Below are positions 1 to 8,470 of a stretch of DNA of 64,000 nt, in pieces. Positions within the stretch are counted from its first letter, which is position 1; the number at the start of each line of letters is the position of its first letter. The translations under genes and the position numbers were made by a program. The stretch lies in the NCBI GenBank assembly GCA_937894775.1, contig CALAXC010000044.1, positions 4,874 to 68,873 of the forward strand, read 5' to 3'. The notes below the pieces were generated by a model that did not search any database, was not told the origin of the DNA, and worked only from the letters and a program-made list of their open reading frames with translations. The stretch is from an uncultured Clostridia bacterium (GTDB lineage: Bacteria; Bacillota; Clostridia; Oscillospirales; CAG-272).

Positions 1-503
1 CGAACAAGCCAACGAACGGTGCGCTCTGCTGAATCTTTAACGTATTTATACGGTGCGGGGTTTTCTATGCACTCATCAAATGCCATCGCAATAGTTGATG
101 CAAGATTTGACTGTATCTGCATACTTTCCTCGGGCCCCATAAAGATCCTCTTACCGTCTATGTGTGATGCAAAGCGAACACCCTCTTCGCTTATTTTACG
201 CAACTGCGAAAGAGAAAATACCTGAAATCCTCCGCTATCGGTAAGTATCGGCCTTTGCCAATTCATAAATTTGTGAAGACCGCCCATTTCATATATAAGT
301 TTATCTCCCGGTCTTAAGTGGAGATGATAAGTATTTGAAAGCTCAACTTGACAGTCAAGATCGATAAGCTCACGGCTTGAAACACCGCCCTTTATCGCTG
401 CACAAGTGCCTACATTCATAAAAACAGGAGTTTGAATATCTCCGTGTACCGTATGCAAAACACCTCTTCTTGCTCTGCCATCGGTTGCCAAAATCTCGAA
501 CAT
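1..503 (-). CDS. tgt: Queuine tRNA-ribosyltransferase, N-terminal part (runs off the window)
   Basis: Exchanges the wobble guanine of GUN-anticodon tRNAs for the queuosine precursor preQ1. Only the first 167 codons are present; the rest lies beyond base 1. The reading begins MFEILATDGRARRGVL, and the family motif TDSGGFQVFSL is intact around residues 88-98, with D89 in the position of the conserved active-site Asp. TPVFMNVGT replaces the usual TPVFMPVGT. The ATG at 503-501 is preceded by GGAAGG. It lies 59 bp after mutL on the same strand with no terminator between, so it is probably the last visible gene of the miaB-ricA-mutS-mutL-tgt transcript. The C-terminal zinc site cannot be checked. 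Confidence 0.93.
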   Translation of the reverse strand, partial: MFEILATDGRARRGVLHTVHGDIQTPVFMNVGTCAAIKGGVSSRELIDLDCQVELSNTYHLHLRPGDKLIYEMGGLHKFMNWQRPILTDSGGFQVFSLSQLRKISEEGVRFASHIDGKRIFMGPEESMQIQSNLASTIAMAFDECIENPAPYKYVKDSAERTVRWLV

Positions 504-562
504 TTCTTTTTTCCTTCCGAATCCAATTATAATTAAATGATTTAATAATTAAAAAAAGCCTT

Positions 563-2623
563 TTAAGTTCTTTCAAACTGTCGGTCAAGCTTACTCTTCT
601 CAATGACCATAGCAACGGGTCTTCCGTGAGGGCAAACCGTTATATCGGGAATAAGCATAAGCTTATCAACGATAGCCTTTATCTGCTCATACGAATATTC
701 ACGTCCCGCTTTTATAGCTGCCTTACAAGATGCCTGATAAAGCGCCTTTTCAAAAATAATATCCTTAGTAAGTCCTGCTGTACCCGTACCGCTTTTTATT
801 CGTTCTGCCATAATAAGCATCATATCAAAAACGTAATTCGCCTCTATTCCTTCAGGAACAGCTGTAACGTTAAGAGTATTTCTTCCCGCAGTAAACTCAA
901 ATCCTATAGCCTCAATTTCAGATCTGTAATCACAGATAGCTTGTATTTCATCGCTTGTCATCATTATTTCGATCGGTATCATAAGTATCTGCGCTGTGGT
1001 ACTTATATCTTTTAAGCCTGCCTTTAACTGCTCAAATATTATACGTTCGTGGGCTGCGTGCTTATCAATAAGAAGCATCTGCGTTCCTTTTTCAACGATA
1101 ACATATGAATTAAACGCCTCGCCTATAATTCTGTAATTTATCGATTCACCTTGTTTTTCTGCTTCGGTATTCTCTACAGTCGCAACGGTATTAACGGGAA
1201 TGCTTTCCCGCTGATACTCGACTTTAGGTTGGATCGTTGCAACCTCATCCTTTAATGTATCTATCGGTCGTGCTTCGGGTTTTGAAGGCTTATGCTCAAC
1301 AATGGGTTGCACAGATACCGACCTGATTTCGGGCTTGTGTTCAGCCGCCACAGAAACTGCATTTTGAGGTTGCTTTGAAGATTGACCGAGATATTCCCGT
1401 CTGTATTCCTCTGCCGTAACGTGAGCAAATCGGTCGCCCTTGTTTTGCTGTTGTATAGGTTGCGGTGTAGGTGTCGGCTGAGATACAGGCGCAGGAGTTG
1501 TGCGTATTGCACTTCGGTAAAGCTCAGCTTCGACCTGACGTGACTTCATCGATTCACGTTTTCCGTCCTCGACCGGAACATAAGCATCCGTCACCCTTCT
1601 CTTTTGCGGAAAGATCTCTATATCAGGTCTTGATGAATTTCTTTCAAGCGCTGTTCTTACCGCATAATAAACAGTTTCAAATACCGGTTTTTCATTTGAA
1701 AATTTAACCTCAAGCTTTGCGGGATGAACATTCACATCAACAAGTCTATGATCTATTTCAATAAACAAAACGCAGCACGGAAATTTTTCACTTGCTATGT
1801 ATGACGTATAGGCTTGTTCAAGCGCAGCTGCCGCTGTACGGCTTTTAATGTATCTTCCGTTTATAAAGAAATTCTGATAATTTCTGTTAGCTCTTACATT
1901 GTCGGGTCTGCCTATAAACCCTTTAACGGTTATTCCGTCTGACGTAAGCTCGGTTTCGATAAGCTTTGACGCAAACTCTCTTCCAAAAACCGCATAAACG
2001 GTGTTTTTAAGGTTTGAATCACCCGTTGTTTCTATCTTAATATTTCCGTCGATTATAAGCTTGAAGAATATATCGGGACGTGAAAGTGCTATTTTTTCAA
2101 CTACCGCACTTACAGACATCGCCTCGGTGACATCTTTCTTCAAAAACTTTTTTCTTGCGGGAACGTTTGCGAAAAGATTTTCAACGATCACTGTTGTTCC
2201 GTTAGATGCGGGACGGTCGGTGACTCCGAGAATGTTTCCGCCACTCGCTTCAAGCATAGCGCCATTTACCTCATTTGCCTGCTTGGATATTATTCTGATA
2301 TCCGATACCGACGCTATAGCTGCAAGCGCCTCACCTCTGAATCCAAGCGTCAGGATCCCCTCCAGATCTTCGGCATCTTTTATTTTACTCGTTGCGTGTC
2401 TGCGTATAGCAACAGGAAGATCCTCCTTCGAAATACCGCAACCGTTATCGGTAACTCGCATATACGTAACACCACCGTTTTGTATTTCAACAGTTATCGA
2501 ATCGGCACCCGAGTCTATTGAATTTTCCAACAGCTCCTTTATAACAGACGACGGTCTGTCAACCACTTCACCTGCAGCAATAAGATTGGCAACCGAAAAA
2601 GACAGCACGTTTATTTTTCCCAT
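563..2623 (-). CDS. mutL: DNA mismatch repair protein MutL
   Basis: Links MutS mismatch recognition to strand incision. The N-terminal GHKL ATPase is intact: AAGEVVDRPSSVIKELLENS (ATP-binding Glu/Asn), VTDNGCGI and GFRGEALAAIASVS lie in the first ~100 residues. A Pro/Gln-rich linker (about residues 370-490) leads to the dimerisation domain. That domain carries DKHAAHERIIFE, CKAAIKAGRE and CPHGRPV, the metal-binding set of MutL proteins with their own nicking activity, as expected where MutH is absent. The start is the ATG at 2623: an AAAGGAGG site lies 7 bases upstream, whereas an ATG six codons earlier has none. 686 aa, usual length. mutS ends 33 bp upstream. Confidence 0.97.
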   Translation of the reverse strand: MGKINVLSFSVANLIAAGEVVDRPSSVIKELLENSIDSGADSITVEIQNGGVTYMRVTDNGCGISKEDLPVAIRRHATSKIKDAEDLEGILTLGFRGEALAAIASVSDIRIISKQANEVNGAMLEASGGNILGVTDRPASNGTTVIVENLFANVPARKKFLKKDVTEAMSVSAVVEKIALSRPDIFFKLIIDGNIKIETTGDSNLKNTVYAVFGREFASKLIETELTSDGITVKGFIGRPDNVRANRNYQNFFINGRYIKSRTAAAALEQAYTSYIASEKFPCCVLFIEIDHRLVDVNVHPAKLEVKFSNEKPVFETVYYAVRTALERNSSRPDIEIFPQKRRVTDAYVPVEDGKRESMKSRQVEAELYRSAIRTTPAPVSQPTPTPQPIQQQNKGDRFAHVTAEEYRREYLGQSSKQPQNAVSVAAEHKPEIRSVSVQPIVEHKPSKPEARPIDTLKDEVATIQPKVEYQRESIPVNTVATVENTEAEKQGESINYRIIGEAFNSYVIVEKGTQMLLIDKHAAHERIIFEQLKAGLKDISTTAQILMIPIEIMMTSDEIQAICDYRSEIEAIGFEFTAGRNTLNVTAVPEGIEANYVFDMMLIMAERIKSGTGTAGLTKDIIFEKALYQASCKAAIKAGREYSYEQIKAIVDKLMLIPDITVCPHGRPVAMVIEKSKLDRQFERT

Positions 2624-2656
2624 AGGAGTTCCTCCTTTCAAATGTTTTTGAATGTT

Positions 2657-5245
2657 TTATTTTAATCTTTTTTGTAATCCAAACAAGAAGCTCATAGCCT
2701 CATACGGCGAAAGAGTGTTTATATCGACCGCACGAAGCTCCTCTATTACCTGTTCATTAACAAAATCGTCTATGCTTATAAGCGAATCATCAACCTCTTT
2801 AGGCTTTGAATTGCTCTCGCCTATTGCTTTAGCGGTGCTTTCAACAGATGCTAATACCTCTCTTGCTCTCTTTATGACCTCATTAGGTATTCCCGCAAGC
2901 TTTGCAACCTCAATACCGTAGCTGTCATCGGTCGAACCTCTGACTATCTTTCGTAAGAAAGTTATATTATCACCGCGCTTTTTAGCCGCTATATTATAAT
3001 TAACTATACCCTCAAATTCATCTTCCATCGAAGTAAGCTCGTGATAATGCGTAGCAAAAAGCGTTTTTGCACCTATCTTTTTACTGTTTGTATATTCTAC
3101 TATCGCACGTGCAATACTCATACCGTCAAAAGTTGACGTTCCTCTGCCTACTTCGTCATATATGATAAGACTTTGCTTGGTAGCATTTCTCAAGATATAA
3201 GCAACCTCGTTCATCTCAAGCATAAAGGTCGACTGCCCGCTTGCAAGATCGTCAGATGCTCCAACTCTTGTAAAGAGCTTATCTATAACACCTATTCTTG
3301 CATCGGATGCAGGAACGAATGAGCCTATCTGAGCCATTACAACTATTATAGCCACTTGACGCATATAAGTTGATTTACCCGCCATATTAGGCCCTGTTAT
3401 CAGCATAAGACGGTTTCGCTTAGTATCAAGCTCGGCATCATTTGGAACAAAATAAGAATCCTTAACGAATTGCTCGACTACGGGATGGCGTCCGTCTTTT
3501 ATAGAAATAACATCACTTTTATCAACTTCAGGTCTTACGTATTTATTTTTAAATGCAACCGAAGCTAAGCTTTGATAAACGTCAAGCTTTGCAAGTATAG
3601 CTGCAACCTTCTGAAGTCTTGCGCTATTATCCGAAACATACTGACGTATCTCGCAGAATATTTCATATTCCAAAGATTGAACCTTATCGGCGGCTCCAAG
3701 TATTGTAGCTTCCATATCCTTAAGCTCTTGTGTTATATAACGTTCTCCGTTTGCAAGTGTCTGCTTGCGTATGTAGCTTTCCGGAACGGAATTTGCAAAG
3801 GATTTGGAAACTTCAATATAATAACCGAAAACCTTGTTATAACCTATTTTCAAGGTCTTGATCCCCGTTCTTGCCTTTTCTTCCTCGGCAACTCGGGATA
3901 TCCAGCTTTTTCCGTCATTCATAACCGAACGGAGATAGTCAACATCGGGATTAAAGCCTTCCGCTATCATTCCGCCCTCTCTTATCGATATAGGCGGATT
4001 TTCAGCAATTGCAGTATCTATTTTTGCATATATATCTTCAAGTGTTTCAAGCTCGCCAAAAAGTCCGCTAAGCTCATCGGATCTGCATTGTGAAAGCATT
4101 TCCTTAAGCTCGGGAAGAATTTTTACGGTATTTGCAACCGCTCTGAGATCTCTTGCGTTTGCCGTTCCGTAAACTATTCTCGTTACGAGTCTTTCAAGAT
4201 CAAGAACATTTGAGAGAAGTTCTTTTATCTCCTCTCTTAATATAAATGCACCCACCAGCTCTTCAACAGCATTCTGGCGCTTGGTAATATCCGAAATACA
4301 CAAAAGCGGATGCTCGACCCACTGTGCCATAAGTCTTCCGCCTGCTGCACTCACGGTTTTATCAAGAACTCCAAGCAAGGACCCCTTTTTCTCCTTAGTT
4401 CTCATCGTCTGAACAAGCTCAAGATTACGTCTTGTATTAATATCCATCTCAAGATACTGTCCCTCGAAATAAATATTAAGATCCTTTATGTACGAGATAT
4501 CCTTTTTCTGAGTTTCTTCCACATAAGACAAAAGCGCTCCAAGTGAAGATATTATCGCTCTGTTTTCAAGCTGCTCTTCTTTTATAATATCAGCAAACTG
4601 TTCGCTTACTCTTCTGCGCGATTCAGGATACTCAAATTGCGTAGGACGGTTATCATTAAGCATAGCGCCAAGCGAAGAACGTATAAAATCCGATATTTCC
4701 GGGATTTTAGATGCACTCAGATTGAGTATGACCTCAGACGGCATATAAGTTCCAAGCTCGTTGCGGATCTTTGTTATCATTCCGTCACCACAGAAAAATG
4801 TAGCAAAAACCTGTGCTGTTGAAACGTCGGCAAAGGACACTCCGCATTCATTCTCTCCCATATAAACAGAGCAAAGATAATTATTGCGTTTTTCGGAAAG
4901 AAGATTACTTTCGATAACCGTTCCCGGTGTTACCACACGGATAACCTCTCGCTTCACCAAGCCCTTTGCAAGCGCAGGATCTTCGGTCTGTTCGCATATA
5001 GCAACCTTATAACCTTTTCCTACGAGTGTTCCTATATATCCCTCGGAACTGTGAAACGGAACTCCGCACATAGGAGCTCGCTCAGCCTCGCCGCAATCTC
5101 TTCCGGTCAGAGTGAGCTCAAGCTCTCGCGAAGCAACGATTGCATCGTCAAAAAACATCTCATAAAAATCACCAAGACGGTAAAAAACTATATAATCCTT
5201 ATATTTATTTTTTATCTCAAAATATTGCTCCATCATCGGAGTCAT
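2657..5245 (-). CDS. mutS: DNA mismatch repair protein MutS
   Basis: Recognises mispairs and small loops and recruits MutL. At 862 aa it is full length. The mismatch-reading Phe-x-Glu occurs as GDFYEMF (F27, E29). The C-terminal ATPase has Walker A GPNMAGKST near residue 615, Walker B with DEVGRGTSTFDG, and the FATHYHELT segment. The N-terminus MTPMMEQYFEIK is typical of MutS1. GTGAGGAT precedes the ATG. The order miaB-ricA-mutS-mutL matches Bacillus subtilis except that cotE is absent, so this is MutS1 of general mismatch repair and not MutS2. Confidence 0.98.
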   Translation of the reverse strand: MTPMMEQYFEIKNKYKDYIVFYRLGDFYEMFFDDAIVASRELELTLTGRDCGEAERAPMCGVPFHSSEGYIGTLVGKGYKVAICEQTEDPALAKGLVKREVIRVVTPGTVIESNLLSEKRNNYLCSVYMGENECGVSFADVSTAQVFATFFCGDGMITKIRNELGTYMPSEVILNLSASKIPEISDFIRSSLGAMLNDNRPTQFEYPESRRRVSEQFADIIKEEQLENRAIISSLGALLSYVEETQKKDISYIKDLNIYFEGQYLEMDINTRRNLELVQTMRTKEKKGSLLGVLDKTVSAAGGRLMAQWVEHPLLCISDITKRQNAVEELVGAFILREEIKELLSNVLDLERLVTRIVYGTANARDLRAVANTVKILPELKEMLSQCRSDELSGLFGELETLEDIYAKIDTAIAENPPISIREGGMIAEGFNPDVDYLRSVMNDGKSWISRVAEEEKARTGIKTLKIGYNKVFGYYIEVSKSFANSVPESYIRKQTLANGERYITQELKDMEATILGAADKVQSLEYEIFCEIRQYVSDNSARLQKVAAILAKLDVYQSLASVAFKNKYVRPEVDKSDVISIKDGRHPVVEQFVKDSYFVPNDAELDTKRNRLMLITGPNMAGKSTYMRQVAIIVVMAQIGSFVPASDARIGVIDKLFTRVGASDDLASGQSTFMLEMNEVAYILRNATKQSLIIYDEVGRGTSTFDGMSIARAIVEYTNSKKIGAKTLFATHYHELTSMEDEFEGIVNYNIAAKKRGDNITFLRKIVRGSTDDSYGIEVAKLAGIPNEVIKRAREVLASVESTAKAIGESNSKPKEVDDSLISIDDFVNEQVIEELRAVDINTLSPYEAMSFLFGLQKRLK

Positions 5246-5290
5246 AGCGAAATCCTCACTTTGTCAAAATTAAATATGATCAGATACAGA

Positions 5291-5680
5291 TCAATGTGCA
5301 CAAGAACCACCGCAAGTAGAACAGTTATGTGTACATCCGGGAAGCTCACCCGTGATCTCAAACGATATCGTATTATTGATAGCATTCATAAGCTCATTGA
5401 CCTCTGCCTGAGCCTCGTTAAGCTCTATAAATACAGGATGTTCCATAATAAGTTTATAAAGCTCGTCTATTCTCTTCTGAATAACATCTATAAACAAAGT
5501 ATCGCGTTCTTCTTTTGTTATCTCCACCTGCAGAGCTTTCTGCTGAACCTCATACTCCACCATATATTTTTGAATTTCGTTATCGCCCTCATAAGCCTTT
5601 TTGGCATTTGCAAGGCGAACAAGCTTTTCATCCTCTTTAAGAGCTTTTCCAAGCTGAGAAGCAAGTTCAAAAGCAGTCAT
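5291..5680 (-). CDS. ricA: YlbF/YmcA-family protein, RicA-like, with Cys-rich tail
   Basis: A 129-aa, mainly helical protein of the YlbF/YmcA family (FELASQLGKALKEDEKLVRL at the start). In B. subtilis YmcA (RicA), YlbF (RicF) and YaaT (RicT) form a complex carrying Fe-S clusters that affects RNase Y-dependent mRNA processing and entry into sporulation. The position directly after miaB and before mutS is that of ymcA, which supports RicA rather than RicF. The C-terminus CTHNCSTCGGSCAH holds four Cys and two His, suited to metal or Fe-S binding (inference). mutS begins 45 bp downstream. The family is certain; the choice between RicA and RicF rests on gene order. Confidence 0.85.
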   Translation of the reverse strand: MTAFELASQLGKALKEDEKLVRLANAKKAYEGDNEIQKYMVEYEVQQKALQVEITKEERDTLFIDVIQKRIDELYKLIMEHPVFIELNEAQAEVNELMNAINNTISFEITGELPGCTHNCSTCGGSCAH

Positions 5681-5726
5681 ATTTTATTCCTCTTTTCTGT
5701 TTTTTATTTGAATTTTAAAATTAATA

Positions 5727-7148
5727 CTAAATTATTTTTCCGTAAAGCGCAAAAGTATCTCCGCGCTCGATTTTTACATTTACAAATTTTCCGATATTTT
5801 CAGGACAAGGCTCAAAGAAAACTATTTTGCCGCCCTCACTTCTTCCGTAAAAGGTAGTTGCATCATTCTTGCTCTCGCCCTCACACAGGATTCTTAAGAC
5901 TTTGCCTTCTTCTGTTTTATTCTTTTCAAGCGCTATATCGTTTTGCAACGTCAACATACGTTCAAATCTTGCTTGCTTGATCTCCTGCGGGATCTGCTCC
6001 ATCTCTGCTGCGGGTGTTCCCTTTCTGGGTGAATAAAGAAATGAAAAGATCATATCAAAGCGAGCTCTCTTGAGTGCTTTTAGTGTGTCCTCAAAATCAG
6101 AATCGGTTTCGGTTGGAAAGCCAACTATTATATCCGAGCTGACGGTGCATTCGGGCATTTTTTCACGTATATAATCGAGAATATCCATATATTTTTCGAT
6201 ACTGTATCTACGGTTCATCGCCTTAAGCACAGATGTGCTTCCCGACTGCATCGGTAGATGAAAATGTCTTGCAACATGCTTGGAATTTGCCATAACGTCT
6301 ATAAGCTTTTTCGAAGCATTTTTCGGATGACTCGTCATAAAGTGAAGAATATAATCACCCTCTATCTGATCAAGCTCATACAAAAGATCTGCAAAATCAT
6401 ATTCAGAGCCAAAATCGCTACCGTAGGAATTTACATTCTGTCCAAGCAAGGTTATATCCTTATATCCGTCTGCAACAAGCTGTTTGACCTCGGATATAAC
6501 GTCTTCTTTTTTACGGCTTCGTTCTCTTCCTCTTACATAGGGTACTATACAGTATGAACAAAAATTATTGCATCCATACATAACGGATACCCACGCTTTG
6601 AAAGAATTTTCTCTGCAGACGGGCAACCCCTCGGCAAAAGAATATACACCGTCATCGGAAGAAAATATACGGCGTCCGCCATTTCGTCGGCTCAATATAT
6701 ATTCAGGAAGCTTATGGAGAATCGAAGGACCTAAAAGTATATCAACATACGGATATCTGTGTTTTATTTCATCGATTCGATGTTCCTGCACCACCATACA
6801 GCCACACACTGCTATGATAAGCTGAGGGTTTTTGGTTTTTATATGCTTGTACTGACCTATCAAGGATAAGGCTCTCTTTTCAGCGTGCTCACGAATCGCG
6901 CAAGTATTGACTATTATAAGCGACGCATCATCGGGAACGTTTGTTTTTTCATATCCCATTTCCAAAGCCATTCCCATCAGCTTTTCACTATCAGCCTCAT
7001 TCTGTTGACATCCCAGTGTTAAAACAAAAACCTTAGGTGCGCTTGCATATTCTTTTTTATAATTATTATTAAGAGCAAAAACCTGCATCATACAATCTTT
7101 TTGCTTTTCTATATCAAGATGTGAAATAGCTTTTATAGCCTCTGACAT
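5727..7148 (-). CDS. miaB: tRNA-2-methylthio-N6-adenosine methylthiotransferase MiaB
   Basis: Radical-SAM enzyme that adds the 2-methylthio group to i6A37 of tRNAs. The N-terminal MTTase domain supplies three cluster cysteines (C47 in TLGCQQNE, C83 in NTCAIRE, C117 in CGCMV). The radical-SAM triad is CNNFCSYC (C193, C197, C200). A C-terminal TRAM-like segment follows (FGKFV-type region GKFVNVKIERGDTFALYG). 473 aa; the first ~35 residues are an extension upstream of the MTTase domain. It is the first gene of the operon, behind a consensus promoter at 7215-7243. The SD-like GGAAGG is rather far (12 nt) from the ATG, so the exact start is less certain. Confidence 0.95.
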   Translation of the reverse strand: MSEAIKAISHLDIEKQKDCMMQVFALNNNYKKEYASAPKVFVLTLGCQQNEADSEKLMGMALEMGYEKTNVPDDASLIIVNTCAIREHAEKRALSLIGQYKHIKTKNPQLIIAVCGCMVVQEHRIDEIKHRYPYVDILLGPSILHKLPEYILSRRNGGRRIFSSDDGVYSFAEGLPVCRENSFKAWVSVMYGCNNFCSYCIVPYVRGRERSRKKEDVISEVKQLVADGYKDITLLGQNVNSYGSDFGSEYDFADLLYELDQIEGDYILHFMTSHPKNASKKLIDVMANSKHVARHFHLPMQSGSTSVLKAMNRRYSIEKYMDILDYIREKMPECTVSSDIIVGFPTETDSDFEDTLKALKRARFDMIFSFLYSPRKGTPAAEMEQIPQEIKQARFERMLTLQNDIALEKNKTEEGKVLRILCEGESKNDATTFYGRSEGGKIVFFEPCPENIGKFVNVKIERGDTFALYGKII

Positions 7149-7214
7149 AAAGTAAAATTACCTTCCGTTTTTTTAATAAAATATAAATAGGCATTATAAT
7201 CCACTATAAAGAAT

Positions 7215-7243
7215 ATTATAATATATTTTGAAGATTTTGTCAA
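7215..7243 (-). promoter_or_regulatory. Sigma-A-type promoter for miaB-ricA-mutS-mutL-tgt
   Basis: Read on the minus strand: TTGACA (7243-7238), 17 bp, TATAAT (7220-7215). Both hexamers are perfect consensus. It lies about 65 bp before the miaB ATG in an otherwise empty interval. Confidence 0.88.
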
Positions 7244-7265
7244 GATGAAGAGATTATTTTACCGC

Positions 7266-7298
7266 TAAAAAGGACTAAGAATTTTCATTCTTAGCCCT
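7266..7298 (-). terminator. Intrinsic terminator after the surface lipoprotein
   Basis: An 11-bp stem (GGGCTAAGAAT on the minus strand, with one G-U pair in that RNA), a 4-nt loop, then TTTTT. It sits 27 bp after the lipoprotein stop and before the miaB promoter, separating the valS and miaB transcripts. Confidence 0.85.
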
Positions 7299-7324
7299 TT
7301 TTATTTTTATTGAAATTAAATCGA

Positions 7325-8440
7325 TTATAAAGATATCTTTATCGCGGGAACTACGCCAAATGCTTTTGTATTTACAAGCTCGTAATTACTTGACCCACCT
7401 GTATAATTGACTGTTTTTACGTGGTTGGAATCATCCTTTTCAGGATTACGAAGCCACCAGATTCCATTACCCTTACCCAAAGAAGTACTCATACACGCTC
7501 CGTTTGCTCTCGCATAATCGGTAGTGCTAAGCTTTACAGTAGCATTGTTTTTGAACGCCTCTTCTTCAGACAAGAGGAATACTTTTTGATCAATTCCGTC
7601 TATTGAAACAGACTTTATAAGTTCTTTTTCGATATCTCTGAATGCGGTTGCGAAAAATACACTTGTCAACCACTCGGATATATCACTTTCAGCATAAACG
7701 TTAGAAGAAGCATCAAAAGCTTTGTTCACAAGTATACTATCGCAAAATATGATCGCTTCGCCTGAGTCTTCGGAAAGAATTCTCCATTTGATCGGCTCGA
7801 CCTTAAAATAGTACGTTTTGCCGTTCTCCACAGCCCCGCCAGTGGAAAATGAATATTCATCGTCATACGGAGATGCTACGACCTTTGCATAATAAGCATT
7901 ATCGCTTCCAAGGTAATATCCACGTGCATCGGCTACAGTTCCGACAATTTCAACAGTATCAGCTTTCAAAGTTTGAGGATATTCACCGAAATAAATAATA
8001 TTTTCTTCGCGTTTATACAGTTTATATTCGGCATCCTCATATCCACATTCGCTGCATACCCCGTCTGTCCATTTATGTTCAGCTTCGGCTACTGTAACAG
8101 CGCCGCAACAGCTATAGACTTTTTTATGTGTAGTTGCGGTTTTGTTCCATTCGAGAGTTCCTATATGATTTTCGGAATTCACTTCACCATATGGCGCGGA
8201 GCACAACGCACAAACAGCCTTATCCTTACAGGTAGCTGTTCCCCCCGTATGCTGGCATTCTTTATTTCCACCTTCTGTTTCTTTTGACGTTTCCGAACCC
8301 GTTTCATCTGTTTCAACGGATGATTCTTCGGTAGGGGCTTCAGTTTTTTCATCATCGGGCAGATCCTGCTTTTTTCCGCAAGAAATTAAAGATATTAATA
8401 TAAACAAACTTGCCAAAATAATCGCCAAAAATTTTTTCAT
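7325..8440 (-). CDS. Surface lipoprotein with Cys-motif repeats and a DUF6273-like domain
   Basis: 371 aa. MKKFLAIILASLFILISLISCGKK is a lipoprotein signal with lipobox Cys at residue 21, followed by an acidic Glu/Ser/Thr linker. Two short Cys/His repeats come next (CQHTGGTATC...CALC and HKWTDGVCSECGYE), a type common on Clostridia surface proteins. The C-terminal ~230 residues have IYFGEYPQ, EPIKWRIL, LLSEEEAF, WWLRNP and GVVPAIKI, which I recognise as the DUF6273 pattern; function unknown. The start is the ATG at 8440 with GAGGT upstream. It begins 30 bp after valS and ends at a terminator, so valS T-box control probably extends to it. Confidence 0.85.
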   Translation of the reverse strand: MKKFLAIILASLFILISLISCGKKQDLPDDEKTEAPTEESSVETDETGSETSKETEGGNKECQHTGGTATCKDKAVCALCSAPYGEVNSENHIGTLEWNKTATTHKKVYSCCGAVTVAEAEHKWTDGVCSECGYEDAEYKLYKREENIIYFGEYPQTLKADTVEIVGTVADARGYYLGSDNAYYAKVVASPYDDEYSFSTGGAVENGKTYYFKVEPIKWRILSEDSGEAIIFCDSILVNKAFDASSNVYAESDISEWLTSVFFATAFRDIEKELIKSVSIDGIDQKVFLLSEEEAFKNNATVKLSTTDYARANGACMSTSLGKGNGIWWLRNPEKDDSNHVKTVNYTGGSSNYELVNTKAFGVVPAIKISL

Positions 8441-8470
8441 ACACTTTACCTCAAAACAAATAATCAATGC

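Noticed and set aside
2001..2651. 216-codon plus-strand frame inside mutL
   Set aside because: It lies antisense to the highly conserved GHKL domain; the openness comes from codon bias of mutL.
5051..5857. 268-codon plus-strand frame across the mutS/ricA boundary
   Set aside because: It spans two well-supported minus genes and their gap, is Lys/Ile/Leu/Phe-rich without family motifs, and has no ribosome site.
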